Assembly (NCBI RefSeq): GCF_014822185.1
Contig: NZ_QVLR01000019.1
Coordinates: 62,001 to 126,000 of the forward strand
Source: Azoarcus sp. Aa7
GTDB taxonomy: Bacteria > Pseudomonadota > Gammaproteobacteria > Burkholderiales > Rhodocyclaceae
Direction: 5' to 3'
DNA: 64,000 nt
Below the pieces are notes generated by a model that worked only from the letters and a program-made list of their open reading frames with translations, ran no database searches and was not told the origin of the DNA. Numbering within the stretch: the stretch's first letter is position 1; each line of letters begins with the position of its first letter. A program made the position numbers and the translations under genes. This document shows, piece after piece, positions 1-9,540 of this stretch.

Positions 1-2
1 TC

Positions 3-1490
3 GTCGAGCCACAGTCCTCCGGCATCGGAGGAGGGGGATTTCTCGTCCATCATGACGCGCGAAGGGGCCGGACGAGCGCGTGGGACGGGCGCGAAACCGC
101 TCCCCGAGCCGTGGACGAGCATCTCTTCCTCACGCCGCAAGGGGACAAGATGGCCTTCCACGACGCCGTGGTGGGCGGGCGCTCGGTCGGCGTGCCGGGG
201 TTGCTGCGCATGTTTGCCGACGTCCACGCCCGTGATGGTCGCCTGACCTGGGCGCGCCTGTTCCAGCCCGCGATCCGCCTCGCCGCAGACGGTTTCACCG
301 TATCGCCACGCCTGCACAAACTGATCGCGCAGGACCGCTTCCTGAGTCGGGATGCGTCCGCGCGGCAGCTCTTCTTCGACGCCGACGGGCACCCGCTGGC
401 AGAAGGGGCCACGCTGCGCAATCCCCAACTCGCCGAGGTCTTGCGCACCGTGGCGGAGCAGGGCGCTGATGCCTTCTACGCAGGTCCGATCGCGCGCGAC
501 ATCGTCGACGCAGTCGCCTCCGGCCCTAACCCGGGGACGCTCTCGCTCGACGATCTCGCCGGCTACCGCGCGGTCGAACGTAGCCCGTTGTGCGGCAAGT
601 ACCGCGCCTACCGTGTCTGCGGCATGCCGCCGCCCAGCTCGGGTGCGGCCACCGTGCTGGCCATGCTCGGCATGCTCGAACGCTTCCGGCTCGGCGAGAT
701 TCCGCCCGATTCGGCGTTCGCCGCCCACCTGTTCAGCGAGGCGGGGCGGCTCGCGTTCGCCGATCGCGATGCATGGTACGGCGACCCCGCTGCGATGCCG
801 GCCGCGCCCGCGCAGCTGCTCGCGCGGGACTATCTGGACGGACGTGCCCGGCAGATCCGGCTCGACGACAGTCTCGACCGGGCCCGGCCCGGCACCCCGG
901 GCAAGGCGGCAGCGCCGCAAGCGGTGAACGTCGAGCAGCCCGCGACCTCCCATGTTTCGGTCGTCGATGCCGCCGGCAACGCCGTCTCCCTGACCGCCTC
1001 GATCGAGGATGCCTTCGGCAGCCGGCGCATGGTGCGGGGCTTCCTGCTCAACAACCAGCTCACCGACTTTTCCTTCGTGCCCGCCGACGAGCGCGGCCCA
1101 CATCCGAACCGCGTCGGCCCGGGCAAGCGCCCCCGCAGTTCGATGTCGCCGACGCTCGTGTTCGACGCGGGCGGAAAATTGCATGCCGTGACGGGCTCGC
1201 CGGGCGGCAGCCAGATCATCAACTATGTCGCGGAAAACCTCGTCGGCCTGCTCGACTGGAACATGGCGCCCGACGCCTTGCTCGCCCGCCCCCACGTCGG
1301 CAGCCGCAATGGCCCCACCGAGATCGAGGACCGCGCCGACGCACGGCAGCTGGCGGACGGCCTCGCCGCCTTCGGGCACGAAACCGTGATGCGCGACCTG
1401 ACCAGCGGGCTGGGCGTGATCGTCAGGCGGGGCAGGGAATGGGTCGGTGCGGCCGACCCGCGTCGCGAAGGCGCTGCCGCGGGATACTGA
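3..1490 (+). CDS. ggt: gamma-glutamyltransferase (5' end outside window)
   Basis: Gamma-glutamyltranspeptidase, an Ntn hydrolase that cleaves and transfers the gamma-glutamyl group of glutathione, normally in the periplasm. The frame is open from base 3, where it reads PQSSGIGGGGF followed by a WDGRETAP motif, both typical of the large subunit, so the true start lies upstream of the window. The autoprocessing/catalytic threonine is at 945-947 in a TSHVSVVD motif. It is followed by LLNNQLTDFSF and by GSPGGSQIINYV, the small-subunit oxyanion and substrate motifs. About 495 codons are visible, so roughly 50-90 N-terminal residues, including any signal peptide, are missing. It converges on the minus-strand gene at 1530. 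The family call is firm; substrate preference is not determined. Confidence 0.93.
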   Translation, partial: VEPQSSGIGGGGFLVHHDARRGRTSAWDGRETAPRAVDEHLFLTPQGDKMAFHDAVVGGRSVGVPGLLRMFADVHARDGRLTWARLFQPAIRLAADGFTVSPRLHKLIAQDRFLSRDASARQLFFDADGHPLAEGATLRNPQLAEVLRTVAEQGADAFYAGPIARDIVDAVASGPNPGTLSLDDLAGYRAVERSPLCGKYRAYRVCGMPPPSSGAATVLAMLGMLERFRLGEIPPDSAFAAHLFSEAGRLAFADRDAWYGDPAAMPAAPAQLLARDYLDGRARQIRLDDSLDRARPGTPGKAAAPQAVNVEQPATSHVSVVDAAGNAVSLTASIEDAFGSRRMVRGFLLNNQLTDFSFVPADERGPHPNRVGPGKRPRSSMSPTLVFDAGGKLHAVTGSPGGSQIINYVAENLVGLLDWNMAPDALLARPHVGSRNGPTEIEDRADARQLADGLAAFGHETVMRDLTSGLGVIVRRGREWVGAADPRREGAAAGY

Positions 1491-1529
1491 GTCGCGGGAG
1501 CCGGTCGGTACCCGTCTCCCGTGGGAAAT

Positions 1530-2159
1530 TCAGCCGGGCAGCGACGGATTCAGCGTGCAGGTGCCGGTGAGCTTCGCCTCGGCGAGCACGTGGCCGGCGA
1601 TCGCGTTGCGCACCTGGGCCCCGCCGAACTGGCCGTCGAGGCTGCAGCATTCCTTGTCCAGCGCGTACAGCGTGAACACGTAGCGGTGCACGAGTTCGTC
1701 GTTCCACGGCGGGCAGGGGCCGTCGTAGCCATGGTAGTTCCCGCGCATCGTTTCGTCCGCGGCAAACCACGCCGTGTAATCGTTGATGCCCTGACGCGAG
1801 CCGAGCGGCCCTTCCGGCCCGTTCTTCCCGCCCGGCGTCACGCCATCCGAAAAGCTGCCGGCGGCGATTTCCCGCAGGTCCGCCGGCAGGTCGATGACGA
1901 CCCAATGGAAGAAATCCACGCGCGGCAGGCTCGCCGGCACGACGCGCCCTTCCTGATTGACGTCGTCCCCCTTGCTCGGCACGTCCGGGTCGTGACAGAT
2001 CAGCACGAAGGAGCGCGTTCCGGCCGGCGCCCCGCTCCAGGCAAGATGCGGATTGCGATTGCCGCCGAGGCAGACATGGCCCTCTGCGGCAGGAATGCAG
2101 AACGAGAATTCGCCGGGGATTCGCGCCCCGTCGGCGAAGCTTTGGCTGCAGAGTTTCAT
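1530..2159 (-). CDS. YbhB/YbcL family Raf kinase inhibitor-like protein
   Basis: Bacterial phosphatidylethanolamine-binding protein fold (209 aa). The ligand-site signatures are visible: a CHDPDVP segment (DPDxP motif), FFHWVVIDLP, and a late GPCPPWNDELHRY-like stretch with PPxxxxHRY character. No signal peptide is seen, so it is probably cytoplasmic. The ATG at 2159 is preceded on the minus strand by AAGGAG at good spacing. Cellular role of the family is poorly defined; homologues have been linked to inhibition of proteases or kinases. It is a single gene between converging ggt and the downstream end of murJ. Confidence 0.9.
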   Translation of the reverse strand: MKLCSQSFADGARIPGEFSFCIPAAEGHVCLGGNRNPHLAWSGAPAGTRSFVLICHDPDVPSKGDDVNQEGRVVPASLPRVDFFHWVVIDLPADLREIAAGSFSDGVTPGGKNGPEGPLGSRQGINDYTAWFAADETMRGNYHGYDGPCPPWNDELVHRYVFTLYALDKECCSLDGQFGGAQVRNAIAGHVLAEAKLTGTCTLNPSLPG

Positions 2160-2258
2160 GCCAGGGAACTCCTTACATGTCGATCGGGAGAATCAATCGC
2201 ATCATTGTAGTGCCCCCGACGGTGTCCGTCGCGCCCCGATCGCGACGCAGCGCGTCTG

Positions 2259-3794
2259 TCAGGCCGCACGCCGGCGGAAGTCCCGCGGGCGGATCCCCAG
2301 CGCGAAGAGCGTCAGGAAGTACGCCGCGATTCCCCCCAGCACGACCGCGGACAGGTGCAGCACGCGCGTCGTCGCAAGCTGCACGTACCACCACGTCTCG
2401 TTGCCCATGCCGAACCACAGCACGACCCCGAGGACTGCCAGCGCGACCAGCAGGCGCAGCGTGAAAATCCCCCAGCGCGGCTGCGGCCGATAGACTCCGC
2501 GCCGGCGCAATCCCCGGTACAGCAGCGCCGCGTTCAGGAGCGAAGCGAGCCCGATCGACAGGGCGAGGCCGGCATGCTTGAGCGGCACGATGAACGCGAG
2601 GTTCATCAATTGCGTCGCGGCCAGCGTGATCAGCGCGATCTTCACTGGCGTGCGGATGTCCTGGCGGGCATAGAAACCGGGCGCCAGGATCTTCACCAGG
2701 ATCAGGCCGCTCAGCCCCACGCTGTAGGCGACCAGCGCGAGGCGCGTCTGCTGCACATCCGTTGCCGTGAAGGCGCCGTGCTGGAACAGCGTCGACAGCA
2801 GCGGCACGGCCAGCAGCGCCAGCGCGAGCGCCGCCGGCAGCGTGAGCATCAGCGTCAGGCGCAGTCCCCAGTCGAGGAGCGACGAGAAGGCTTTCGGCTG
2901 CTCGTCGGCGTGCAGTTTCGACAGGCTGGGCAGCAGGATCGTCCCTAGCGCGGCGCCGAGCAGGCCTGCCGGGAACTCCATCAGGCGATCGGCGTAATAC
3001 AGCCACGACACGCTGCCGCTTTCGAGGAAGGACGCGAAGATGGTGTTGATGATCAGCGACACCTGGCTCACCGAGACGCCCAGCATTGCCGGCAACATCA
3101 GTCTGGCGATGCGGCGCACGCCCGGATCGGACAGGTTGAGGTCGAAACGTGGCAGGAGTCCGATGCGCGCGAGCGGGCGCAGCTGCAGCGCCAGTTGCAG
3201 GATGCCGCCGATGAACACTGCCCATGCCAGCGCGAGGACTGGCGGGTCGAACCACGGGGCGGCGAACAGCGCCATGCCGATGAAGGAGAGGTTCAGCAGC
3301 ACCGGCGTGAACGCGGGAATGGCGAACCGGCTCCAGCTGTTCAGCACGCCGCCGGCAAGCGCCACCAGCGCCATGAACAGGATGTAGGGGAAGGTGATGC
3401 GGGTCAGTTCGACCGTCAGCGCGAACTTGTCCGACTCATCCGCGAACCCCGGCGCGGACACCCAGATGATCAGCGGCGCGGCGACGATGCCGATCGCGGT
3501 CACCAGCGTCACGGCCAGCGCGAGGGCAGTGGCCACGCGGCTGACCAGCTTGTGTGTCTCCTCCGGACCCTGGCGGTTCTTGTATTCGGCCAGAATGGGT
3601 ACGAAGGCCTGCGAGAATGCCCCCTCCGCGAACATCCGGCGCAGCAGGTTGGGCAGCCGGAACGCGACGAAGAAGGCGTCGGTCGCCATGCCGGCGCCGA
3701 AGGTGCGCGCAATCACGAAGTCCCGGACGAAGCCGAGGATCCGCGACAGCAAGGTCATGCTGCTGACGGTGGCAAGGGCGCGCAACAGGTTCAT
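2259..3794 (-). CDS. murJ: murein biosynthesis integral membrane protein MurJ (lipid II flippase)
   Basis: Inner-membrane MOP-superfamily flippase that moves lipid II to the periplasmic face for peptidoglycan synthesis. The 511-aa product has about 14 hydrophobic segments and the classic N-terminus [19 protein letters not shown] followed by LGFVRD. An in-frame TTG at 3812 would add six residues, but the ATG at 3794 gives the family-standard start, so I chose it. It is divergent from rpsT with about 120 bases between; this murJ/rpsT arrangement is frequent in betaproteobacteria. Essential housekeeping gene by family knowledge. Confidence 0.96.
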   Translation of the reverse strand: MNLLRALATVSSMTLLSRILGFVRDFVIARTFGAGMATDAFFVAFRLPNLLRRMFAEGAFSQAFVPILAEYKNRQGPEETHKLVSRVATALALAVTLVTAIGIVAAPLIIWVSAPGFADESDKFALTVELTRITFPYILFMALVALAGGVLNSWSRFAIPAFTPVLLNLSFIGMALFAAPWFDPPVLALAWAVFIGGILQLALQLRPLARIGLLPRFDLNLSDPGVRRIARLMLPAMLGVSVSQVSLIINTIFASFLESGSVSWLYYADRLMEFPAGLLGAALGTILLPSLSKLHADEQPKAFSSLLDWGLRLTLMLTLPAALALALLAVPLLSTLFQHGAFTATDVQQTRLALVAYSVGLSGLILVKILAPGFYARQDIRTPVKIALITLAATQLMNLAFIVPLKHAGLALSIGLASLLNAALLYRGLRRRGVYRPQPRWGIFTLRLLVALAVLGVVLWFGMGNETWWYVQLATTRVLHLSAVVLGGIAAYFLTLFALGIRPRDFRRRAA

Positions 3795-3917
3795 CGGGGG
3801 CTGCCGTGGCAAAAGACGCGATGATAGCCGCTGTTGCCCACCGGTGCACTTGCGCCTTGCCGATCGAATGGTTAAACTCGCGCGTTTTCAAGAACCACTC
3901 AACGGAAGAACATAGAT

Positions 3918-4184
3918 ATGGCCAACTCGGCACAAGCCCGCAAGCGCGCCCGTCAGGCGGTCGTGGCCCGCGCTCACAATGGCAGCCTCCGTTCTCGTCT
4001 GCGTACCGCGATCAAGGCTGTGCAAAAGGCCGTCGTCGGTGGCGACAAGGCTGCTGCTCAAGCGGTGTTCCGCACCTCGACGAGCACCATCGACAGCATC
4101 GCCGACAAGAAAATCATTCACAAGAACAAGGCTGCCCGCCACAAGAGCCGCCTGTCCGCAGCGATCAAGGCGATGGCCGCCTGA
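3918..4184 (+). CDS. rpsT: 30S ribosomal protein S20
   Basis: Small-subunit ribosomal protein S20, a primary 16S rRNA binder. The 88-aa product is lysine/arginine/alanine rich and starts [14 protein letters not shown], with the characteristic [10 protein letters not shown] segment near the C-terminus. Length matches the family (86-90 aa). A GGAAG ribosome-binding site lies about nine bases before the ATG. A plausible weak promoter (TTGCGC at 3850-3855, TAAACT at 3873-3878, 17-bp spacer) lies upstream in the shared murJ/rpsT region. It is followed directly by an intrinsic terminator, so it is probably monocistronic. Confidence 0.98.
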   Translation: MANSAQARKRARQAVVARAHNGSLRSRLRTAIKAVQKAVVGGDKAAAQAVFRTSTSTIDSIADKKIIHKNKAARHKSRLSAAIKAMAA

Positions 4185-4203
4185 TCCTCGCGTTCTTGCG
4201 ACA

Positions 4204-4234
4204 AGAAAAACGGCGACCGAGGTCGCCGTTTTTT
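4204..4234 (+). terminator. intrinsic terminator of rpsT
   Basis: Perfect hairpin AACGGCGACC / GGTCGCCGTT with a two-base GA centre, followed by a run of T. It lies 20 bases after the rpsT stop. The flanking A-run and T-run would let it work in both directions, also serving the convergent DUF3579 gene. Confidence 0.9.
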
Positions 4235-4277
4235 ATTTCCGTTTCAGTCCTTGCGCGCTGGCGCTCGCGCGCCCCGC

Positions 4278-4574
4278 TCAGATCTTCACCTGGTCGTCGT
4301 CGATGCTGTCGACGACCAGGTCGTTGTCCTTCGCAAAGTTGATCAGGAACTTGTAGGCGAGCGGCTCGATGTCGTACAGCCTGGCGTCCACCAGCACGGC
4401 CTTGTGCCCCTTGAGCGTGCATCCCGGTCGCACATAGGGTGAATACATCATCCGGTTGTCGGCGCCGAAGGCCGACATGATTCCGCACAACCGATCGGCC
4501 CAGTCGCTCGGGCGGAAGGTCTTCCCGTCGCGCGTGACTCCAATGATGACGAAGCTTTCGATCGATTGGCTCAT
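4278..4574 (-). CDS. DUF3579 domain-containing protein
   Basis: Conserved protein of unknown function (98 aa) found mainly in betaproteobacteria. The sequence contains the family hallmarks FVIIGVTRDGKTFRPSDWADRL and MMYSPYVRP. It is probably cytoplasmic; no signal peptide or membrane segment is present. It is convergent with rpsT and divergent from argD, separated from the latter by about 360 bases. No catalytic motif is recognisable and I do not assign a function. Confidence 0.85.
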   Translation of the reverse strand: MSQSIESFVIIGVTRDGKTFRPSDWADRLCGIMSAFGADNRMMYSPYVRPGCTLKGHKAVLVDARLYDIEPLAYKFLINFAKDNDLVVDSIDDDQVKI

Positions 4575-4937
4575 AGGGCGAGACTCGGCGGCTGCGGGAA
4601 TTTCCGGGGGAATGGTGCGCCGGCTGCGGCCGGAACTGCGGGCACCGCGAAAGACGGGGCGGATTCTAGCAGAAATACCGCTGCTTTATCCCGCGATGCG
4701 ATGGATGATCCCGGAATGCGGATGCTGCCGCGAGCCGCAGATCGGTACCCGGGCAGGGTTGCCGCCAGTCCCGCTTTGCCCTCACCCGACAGGAGGGCGG
4801 ATGGTCGTCACAGCCCGCGTCTGTCGCTCCCGAACCTATACAACGCCTGCGGTTTTCGCTTAACATCAGCCTTCAACCTATTCACGGCGGCATGTGCCGC
4901 CGTGTGCGTTTCTGCTACATCCTGAACGGGGTCCCCC
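4575..4937. other. 363-base intergenic region upstream of argD
   Basis: No convincing gene. A perfect 10-bp inverted repeat (4883-4892 with 4895-4904, centre TG) lies 34 bases before the argD ATG and would form a hairpin in the argD leader. A possible -10 (TATACA, 4837-4842) precedes it without a good -35. I see no ARG-box-like palindrome. The region must also hold the promoter of the divergent DUF3579 gene. Confidence 0.5.
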
Positions 4938-6110
4938 ATGTCGCATCTCATGAACACCTACGCCAGACTGCCCGTTGCTTTCACGCATGGGGAGGGCGTC
5001 TGGCTCTTCGATGAGACCGGCAAGCGCTATCTGGATGCGCTTTCGGGCATCGCCGTGTCCACGCTGGGACACAACCACCCGCGGCTCGTGCGCGCCATTT
5101 CCGAGCAGGCGGCGAGCGTGCTCCATACCTCCAACCTGTACCGCATCCCGCATCAGGAGGAACTGGCCGACCGCATCGCCGCCCTGTCCGGCATGGACGA
5201 AGTGTTCTTCTGCAATTCCGGTTGCGAAGCCAACGAGGCCGCCATCAAGCTCGCGCGCTTCTACGGCCACAAGAAGAACGTCGACCACCCCGAGATCATC
5301 GTCATGGAAAACGCTTTCCATGGCCGCACGCTCGCCACTCTCTCGGCAACCGGCAACCGCAAGACGCAGGCTGGTTTCGAGCCGCTCGTGACGGGCTTCG
5401 TGCGCGTCCCGTACAAGGACATCGCCGCGATCCGCGCGGTGGGCGAGCACAACCACAACGTCGTGGCTGTCATGCTCGAGATGGTCCAGGGCGAGGGCGG
5501 CATCAACATCGCCGACGACGCCTTCCAGCGCGAGCTGCGCGCGATATGCGACGAGCGCGGCTGGCTGCTGATCTGCGACGAAGTGCAGTGCGGCATCGGC
5601 CGCACCGGCCACTGGTTCGGCTTCCAGCAATCGGGTGTCAAGCCGGACATCATGACGCTCGCCAAGGGCCTCGGTTCGGGCGTGCCGATCGGCGCATGCG
5701 TCACCGCGGGGCGCGCGGCCGGCCTGTTCGCGCCCGGCAACCACGGCTCCACCTTCGGCGGCAATCCGCTCGCGTGCGCTGCGGGCCTTGCGACGCTGGC
5801 CGAGATCGAAGACAAGGCGCTGCGGGACAACGCCGTCCGTGTCGGTGCCGCCATCTGCAACGGCATGCGCGAAGCGCTGGCCGGCGTGGCTGGGGTCGTG
5901 GACATCCGCGGCCGCGGCCTGATGATCGGCATCGAACTCGACCGCCCCTGCGGCGACCTCGTGCGCCAGGCGCTCGATGCAGGACTGTTGATCAACGTCA
6001 CGGCCGAACGCGTCATCCGGCTGCTGCCCGCGCTCGTGTTCACCGAGCAGGACGCCGGAACCCTCGTGTCGGCGCTCGCGCCGCTGGTGCGCAAGTTCCT
6101 CGCGCAATAA
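4938..6110 (+). CDS. argD: acetylornithine transaminase
   Basis: PLP-dependent class-III aminotransferase making N-acetylornithine from N-acetylglutamate semialdehyde in arginine biosynthesis. In the 390-aa product the cofactor lysine is K243 in LAKGLGSGVP, the phosphate-binding NSGCEAN is at 93-99, and the ICDEVQCGIGRTG segment carries the PLP-ring aspartate. Length matches ArgD (about 390-400). ArgD enzymes may also act as succinyldiaminopimelate transaminase; this cannot be decided here. It is followed after 11 bases by argF, so they form an operon. The ATG at 4938 follows a GGGG-type ribosome-binding site. Confidence 0.95.
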   Translation: MSHLMNTYARLPVAFTHGEGVWLFDETGKRYLDALSGIAVSTLGHNHPRLVRAISEQAASVLHTSNLYRIPHQEELADRIAALSGMDEVFFCNSGCEANEAAIKLARFYGHKKNVDHPEIIVMENAFHGRTLATLSATGNRKTQAGFEPLVTGFVRVPYKDIAAIRAVGEHNHNVVAVMLEMVQGEGGINIADDAFQRELRAICDERGWLLICDEVQCGIGRTGHWFGFQQSGVKPDIMTLAKGLGSGVPIGACVTAGRAAGLFAPGNHGSTFGGNPLACAAGLATLAEIEDKALRDNAVRVGAAICNGMREALAGVAGVVDIRGRGLMIGIELDRPCGDLVRQALDAGLLINVTAERVIRLLPALVFTEQDAGTLVSALAPLVRKFLAQ

Positions 6111-6121
6111 GGAGGCCCGGG

Positions 6122-7045
6122 ATGAACATGCCGCGGCACTATCTGCAGTTCAAGGATTTCACGCGCGAGGATTACGACTACCTGTTCGGCCGCGTGCGCT
6201 GGATCAAGGACAAGTTCAAGCGCTACGAACCGTATCACCCGCTGTTCGACCGCACCCTGGTCATGATCTTCGAGAAGGCCAGCACCCGCACGCGCCTGTC
6301 CTTCGAAGCCGGCATGCAGCAGCTGGGCGGGTCGGCGATCTACCTGAACACCCGCGATTCGCAGCTCGGTCGTGGCGAACCCGTCGAGGACGCTGCGCAG
6401 GTCATCTCGCGCATGAGCGACGTCGTGATGATCCGCACCTTCGAGCAGGACATCATCGACCGCTTCGCGGCGAACTCCCGGGTGCCCGTGATCAACGGGC
6501 TGACCAACGAATACCATCCCTGCCAGATCCTGGCCGACATCTTCACCTTCATCGAGCATCGCGGCTCGATCCAGGGCAAGACCGTTGCCTGGGTGGGGGA
6601 TGCCAATAACATGTCCTACACCTGGCTGCAGGCCGCCGAGGTTCTCGACTTCAAGGTCCGCGTGTCCACTCCTCCGGGCTACGCGATCGACCCCGCACGC
6701 GCCGGCCTTGCCGGTGCCGGACATTTCGAGCTGTTCGCCGACCCGATGGAGGCGTGCCGCGGTGCCGATCTCGTGACTACGGACGTATGGACGTCGATGG
6801 GTTACGAGGCCGAGAACGATGCGCGCATGAAAGCCTTCGCCGACTGGTGCGTCGATGCCGACATGATGGCGGCGGCGAACCCTGGCGCGCTGTTCATGCA
6901 TTGCCTGCCGGCGCACCGGGGCGAGGAGGTCACGGCCGAAGTGATCGACGGTCCCCAGTCCGTCGTATGGGATGAGGCGGAGAATCGGCTTCACGTGCAG
7001 AAGGCGCTGATGGAGTACCTCGTGCTCGGTAAGGTCGAAAGCTAG
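6122..7045 (+). CDS. argF: ornithine carbamoyltransferase
   Basis: Catalyses carbamoyl phosphate plus ornithine to citrulline. The 307-aa product carries the carbamoyl-phosphate loop STRTR at 54-58, the HPCQILAD motif, and the ornithine-site HCLPAHRGEE near the C-terminus. The frame is open far upstream inside argD, but the ATG at 6122 has an ideal GGAGG nine bases upstream and gives the family length. It is co-transcribed with argD (11-base gap). A 160-base gap separates it from argG. Cytoplasmic trimer by family knowledge. Confidence 0.97.
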   Translation: MNMPRHYLQFKDFTREDYDYLFGRVRWIKDKFKRYEPYHPLFDRTLVMIFEKASTRTRLSFEAGMQQLGGSAIYLNTRDSQLGRGEPVEDAAQVISRMSDVVMIRTFEQDIIDRFAANSRVPVINGLTNEYHPCQILADIFTFIEHRGSIQGKTVAWVGDANNMSYTWLQAAEVLDFKVRVSTPPGYAIDPARAGLAGAGHFELFADPMEACRGADLVTTDVWTSMGYEAENDARMKAFADWCVDADMMAAANPGALFMHCLPAHRGEEVTAEVIDGPQSVVWDEAENRLHVQKALMEYLVLGKVES

Positions 7046-7205
7046 TGAGTTTACCCGGCGCACGCGGGAGCGACCGTGTGTGCAGGGCAGAGCCGAAGGA
7101 ACAGGATTTGGCCGGGGCGTGCGATGGTTTCGCCGGCCCCGGAGCGAAAAGCGGTCGCGGCAACGCGGCCTTCAGTCAAGCGGTAAGGAATGAGCGGAAA
7201 TCCAC

Positions 7206-8435
7206 ATGAGCGACGTCAATAAAGTTGTCCTCGCCTATTCGGGCGGACTCGATACCTCAGTCATCCTCAAGTGGCTGCAGGACACCTACAAGTGCGAAGT
7301 GGTCACCTTCACGGCCGATCTCGGCCAGGGCGAGGAACTCGAACCCGCGCGCCAGAAGGCACTGAAGTTCGGCATCAAGCCGGACAACATCTTCATCGAC
7401 GACCTGCGCGAAGAGTTCGTGCGCGACTTCGTCTTCCCGATGTTCCGCTGCAACACTGTCTACGAAGGCGAGTACCTGCTCGGCACCTCGATCGCCCGTC
7501 CGCTGATCGCCAAGCGCCAGATCGAGATCGCCCGCGCCACCAACGCCGACGCCGTGTCGCACGGCGCGACCGGCAAGGGCAACGACCAGGTTCGTTTCGA
7601 ACTCGGCTACTACGCGCTCATGCCCGGCGTGAAGGTCATCGCCCCGTGGCGCGAATGGGACCTGCTCTCGCGCGAGAAGCTGCTCGCCTACGCCGAGAAG
7701 CACGGTATTCCCATCGAGATGAAGCACAAGCAGGGCGGCTCGCCCTACTCGATGGACGCCAACCTGCTGCACATCTCCTTCGAAGGCCGCCATCTCGAGA
7801 ACCCCGCCGCTGAAGCGGAAGAGTCGATGTGGCGCTGGACCGTGTCGCCCGAGGCCGCACCGGATGCCGCCGAATACGTCGACCTCGAGTTCGAGAAGGG
7901 CGATCTCGTCGCGATCAACGGCACGCGCATGAAGGCGCATGAACTGCTGGCCGAACTGAACAAGCTCGGCGGCAAGCACGGCATCGGCCGCCTCGACCTC
8001 GTCGAGAATCGCTATGTCGGCATGAAGTCGCGCGGCTGCTACGAAACCCCGGGCGGAACCATCCTCCTGCGCGCGCACCGCGCCATCGAGTCGATCACGC
8101 TCGACCGCGAAGTCGCCCATCTCAAGGACGACCTGCTCGCCCGTTACGCGAGCCTGATCTACAACGGCTACTGGTGGAGCCCCGAGCGCCAGGCGATGCA
8201 GGCGCTCATCGACCATACCCAGCAGACCGTCAACGGCTGGGTCCGCCTGAAGCTCTACAAGGGCAACGTCATCGTCACCGGCCGCGACTCGAAGACCGAT
8301 TCGCTGTTCGACCCGACGATCGCGACCTTCGAGGACGACCAGGGCGCATACAACCAGAAGGATGCACACGGCTTCATCCGCCTCAACGCGCTGCGCATGC
8401 GCATCGCCGCGAACGCCCGTAACAAGCGCGGTTAA
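7206..8435 (+). CDS. argG: argininosuccinate synthase
   Basis: ATP-dependent condensation of citrulline and aspartate to argininosuccinate. The 409-aa product has the N-type ATP-pyrophosphatase P-loop AYSGGLDTS at residues 10-18 and [15 protein letters not shown] for citrulline/aspartate binding. It completes an argD-argF-argG block; argH is not in the window. The 160 bases before it contain no gene; a weak GGAA-type ribosome-binding site precedes the ATG. Followed 12 bases later by a small membrane protein gene, probably co-transcribed. Confidence 0.98.
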   Translation: MSDVNKVVLAYSGGLDTSVILKWLQDTYKCEVVTFTADLGQGEELEPARQKALKFGIKPDNIFIDDLREEFVRDFVFPMFRCNTVYEGEYLLGTSIARPLIAKRQIEIARATNADAVSHGATGKGNDQVRFELGYYALMPGVKVIAPWREWDLLSREKLLAYAEKHGIPIEMKHKQGGSPYSMDANLLHISFEGRHLENPAAEAEESMWRWTVSPEAAPDAAEYVDLEFEKGDLVAINGTRMKAHELLAELNKLGGKHGIGRLDLVENRYVGMKSRGCYETPGGTILLRAHRAIESITLDREVAHLKDDLLARYASLIYNGYWWSPERQAMQALIDHTQQTVNGWVRLKLYKGNVIVTGRDSKTDSLFDPTIATFEDDQGAYNQKDAHGFIRLNALRMRIAANARNKRG

Positions 8436-8447
8436 GGAGCAGTCTGG

Positions 8448-8678
8448 ATGGAGGGTGACCCGATCATATTCGGGCTGACGGTGGCGGAATTCGAGGACTG
8501 GTCGCTCAAGATCCTCGTTTCCGCGCTGATCGTGTACATGTTGTTCATCATCGGCAACCTCGCGAAACAGTCGAAGGCAGGGCGGTACGGGACGATCTGG
8601 CTGTTCGTCGCGCTCGGCCTCGGTTTCATCGGATTCATCGCCAAGAGCTTCATCCAGAAATTCATGGGTATCGAATAA
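8448..8678 (+). CDS. DUF2788 small membrane protein
   Basis: A 76-aa protein with two predicted membrane helices (about residues 20-38 and 48-66) and the family signature LFIIGNLAKQSKAGRYGT between them. DUF2788 proteins are short inner-membrane proteins of unknown function found mostly in beta- and gammaproteobacteria. An AAGGAG ribosome-binding site lies about ten bases before the ATG. It lies between argG and ppnP with 12- and 14-base gaps, so transcription with the arginine genes is likely, although no functional link is evident. Confidence 0.85.
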   Translation: MEGDPIIFGLTVAEFEDWSLKILVSALIVYMLFIIGNLAKQSKAGRYGTIWLFVALGLGFIGFIAKSFIQKFMGIE

Positions 8679-8692
8679 GGAAGCCTCGTTTC

Positions 8693-9016
8693 ATGAGTAT
8701 TACCGAGAAGATCGACGGCGTCGCCGTCACGACCAAGGCCAGCGTCTATTTCGACGGCAAGTGCGTCTCGCACGCCATCACCTTCGCCGACGGTACCCGC
8801 AAGTCGGTCGGCGTGATCCTGCCCGCGACGCTGACGTTCAATACCGGGGCGCCCGAAATCATGGAAGGTGTCGGCGGCAGCTGCCGCGTGCGACTGAAGG
8901 GCGAAACTGAGTGGAAGACTTGGGTGGCTGGCCAGTCCTTCAACGTTCCGGGCAATTCGAGCTTCGATATCGAAGTGACCGGCGAGCCCTACCACTACAT
9001 CTGCCACTTCGGCTGA
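8693..9016 (+). CDS. ppnP: pyrimidine/purine nucleoside phosphorylase (PpnP family)
   Basis: Single-domain cupin of the DUF1255/YaiE family; characterised members phosphorolyse diverse nucleosides to base plus ribose-1-phosphate. The 107-aa product shows the family motifs KASVYFDGKCVSH, TRKSVGVILP, and a C-terminal SFNVPGNSSFDIE plus YHYICHFG. It is slightly longer than E. coli PpnP (94 aa). It lies in a compact run of small genes between argG and yajQ. Cytoplasmic salvage role inferred from family. Confidence 0.9.
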   Translation: MSITEKIDGVAVTTKASVYFDGKCVSHAITFADGTRKSVGVILPATLTFNTGAPEIMEGVGGSCRVRLKGETEWKTWVAGQSFNVPGNSSFDIEVTGEPYHYICHFG

Positions 9017-9037
9017 TCGCTGCGCAGGGAGCCGAAC

Positions 9038-9523
9038 ATGCCGTCTTTCGACATCATGTCAGAGGTCGATCAGCCCTCGCTGAAGAACGCCCTAGACGTC
9101 GCCAACAGCAAGATCGCCGGCCGCCATGACTTCAAGGGCACCAGCGCGAAGCTCGAACTCGGCGACAAGCTGATCACGATGTTCGGCGACACCGACTTCC
9201 AGCTCGACCAGATGAAGACCATCCTGCTGCCCGAGATGACGAAGAAGAGCGTCGACGTGCGTTGCCTCGATTACGGCGACGTGCAGAAGATCTCGGGCAA
9301 CAAGGTCAAGCAGGAAGTGAAGGTCCGGGTCGGCGTCGATCAGGATCTGGCCAAGAAGATCGTCAAGCTCCTCAAGGATAGCAAGATGAAGGTCCAGGCG
9401 GCGATCCAGGGCGACGTGGTGCGCGTTTCCGGCGCCAAGCGCGATGTGCTGCAGGACGCCATCGCGCTGGTCAAGAAGGAAGTCGTCGATTTCCCGCTGC
9501 AGTTCGGCAACTTCCGCGACTGA
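9038..9523 (+). CDS. yajQ: YajQ family cyclic-di-GMP/nucleotide-binding protein
   Basis: 161-aa protein of the YajQ family (two ferredoxin-like subdomains). It begins MPSFDIMSEVDQPSLKNALD and contains DFKGTSAKLE and the terminal DFPLQFGNFRD, all diagnostic. Xanthomonas homologues bind c-di-GMP and act with a LysR-type regulator; other homologues bind nucleotides, RNA or phage proteins. Which applies here is unknown. GGGAG ribosome-binding site at good distance. Followed after 17 bases by a YjfB-like gene. Confidence 0.95.
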   Translation: MPSFDIMSEVDQPSLKNALDVANSKIAGRHDFKGTSAKLELGDKLITMFGDTDFQLDQMKTILLPEMTKKSVDVRCLDYGDVQKISGNKVKQEVKVRVGVDQDLAKKIVKLLKDSKMKVQAAIQGDVVRVSGAKRDVLQDAIALVKKEVVDFPLQFGNFRD

Positions 9524-9540
9524 TACCGGCCGGAGGCATC

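Noticed and set aside
1-110. Possible frameshift or truncation at the start of ggt
   Set aside because: The frame is open back to base 3 and encodes conserved GGT motifs, so the gene simply continues outside the window.
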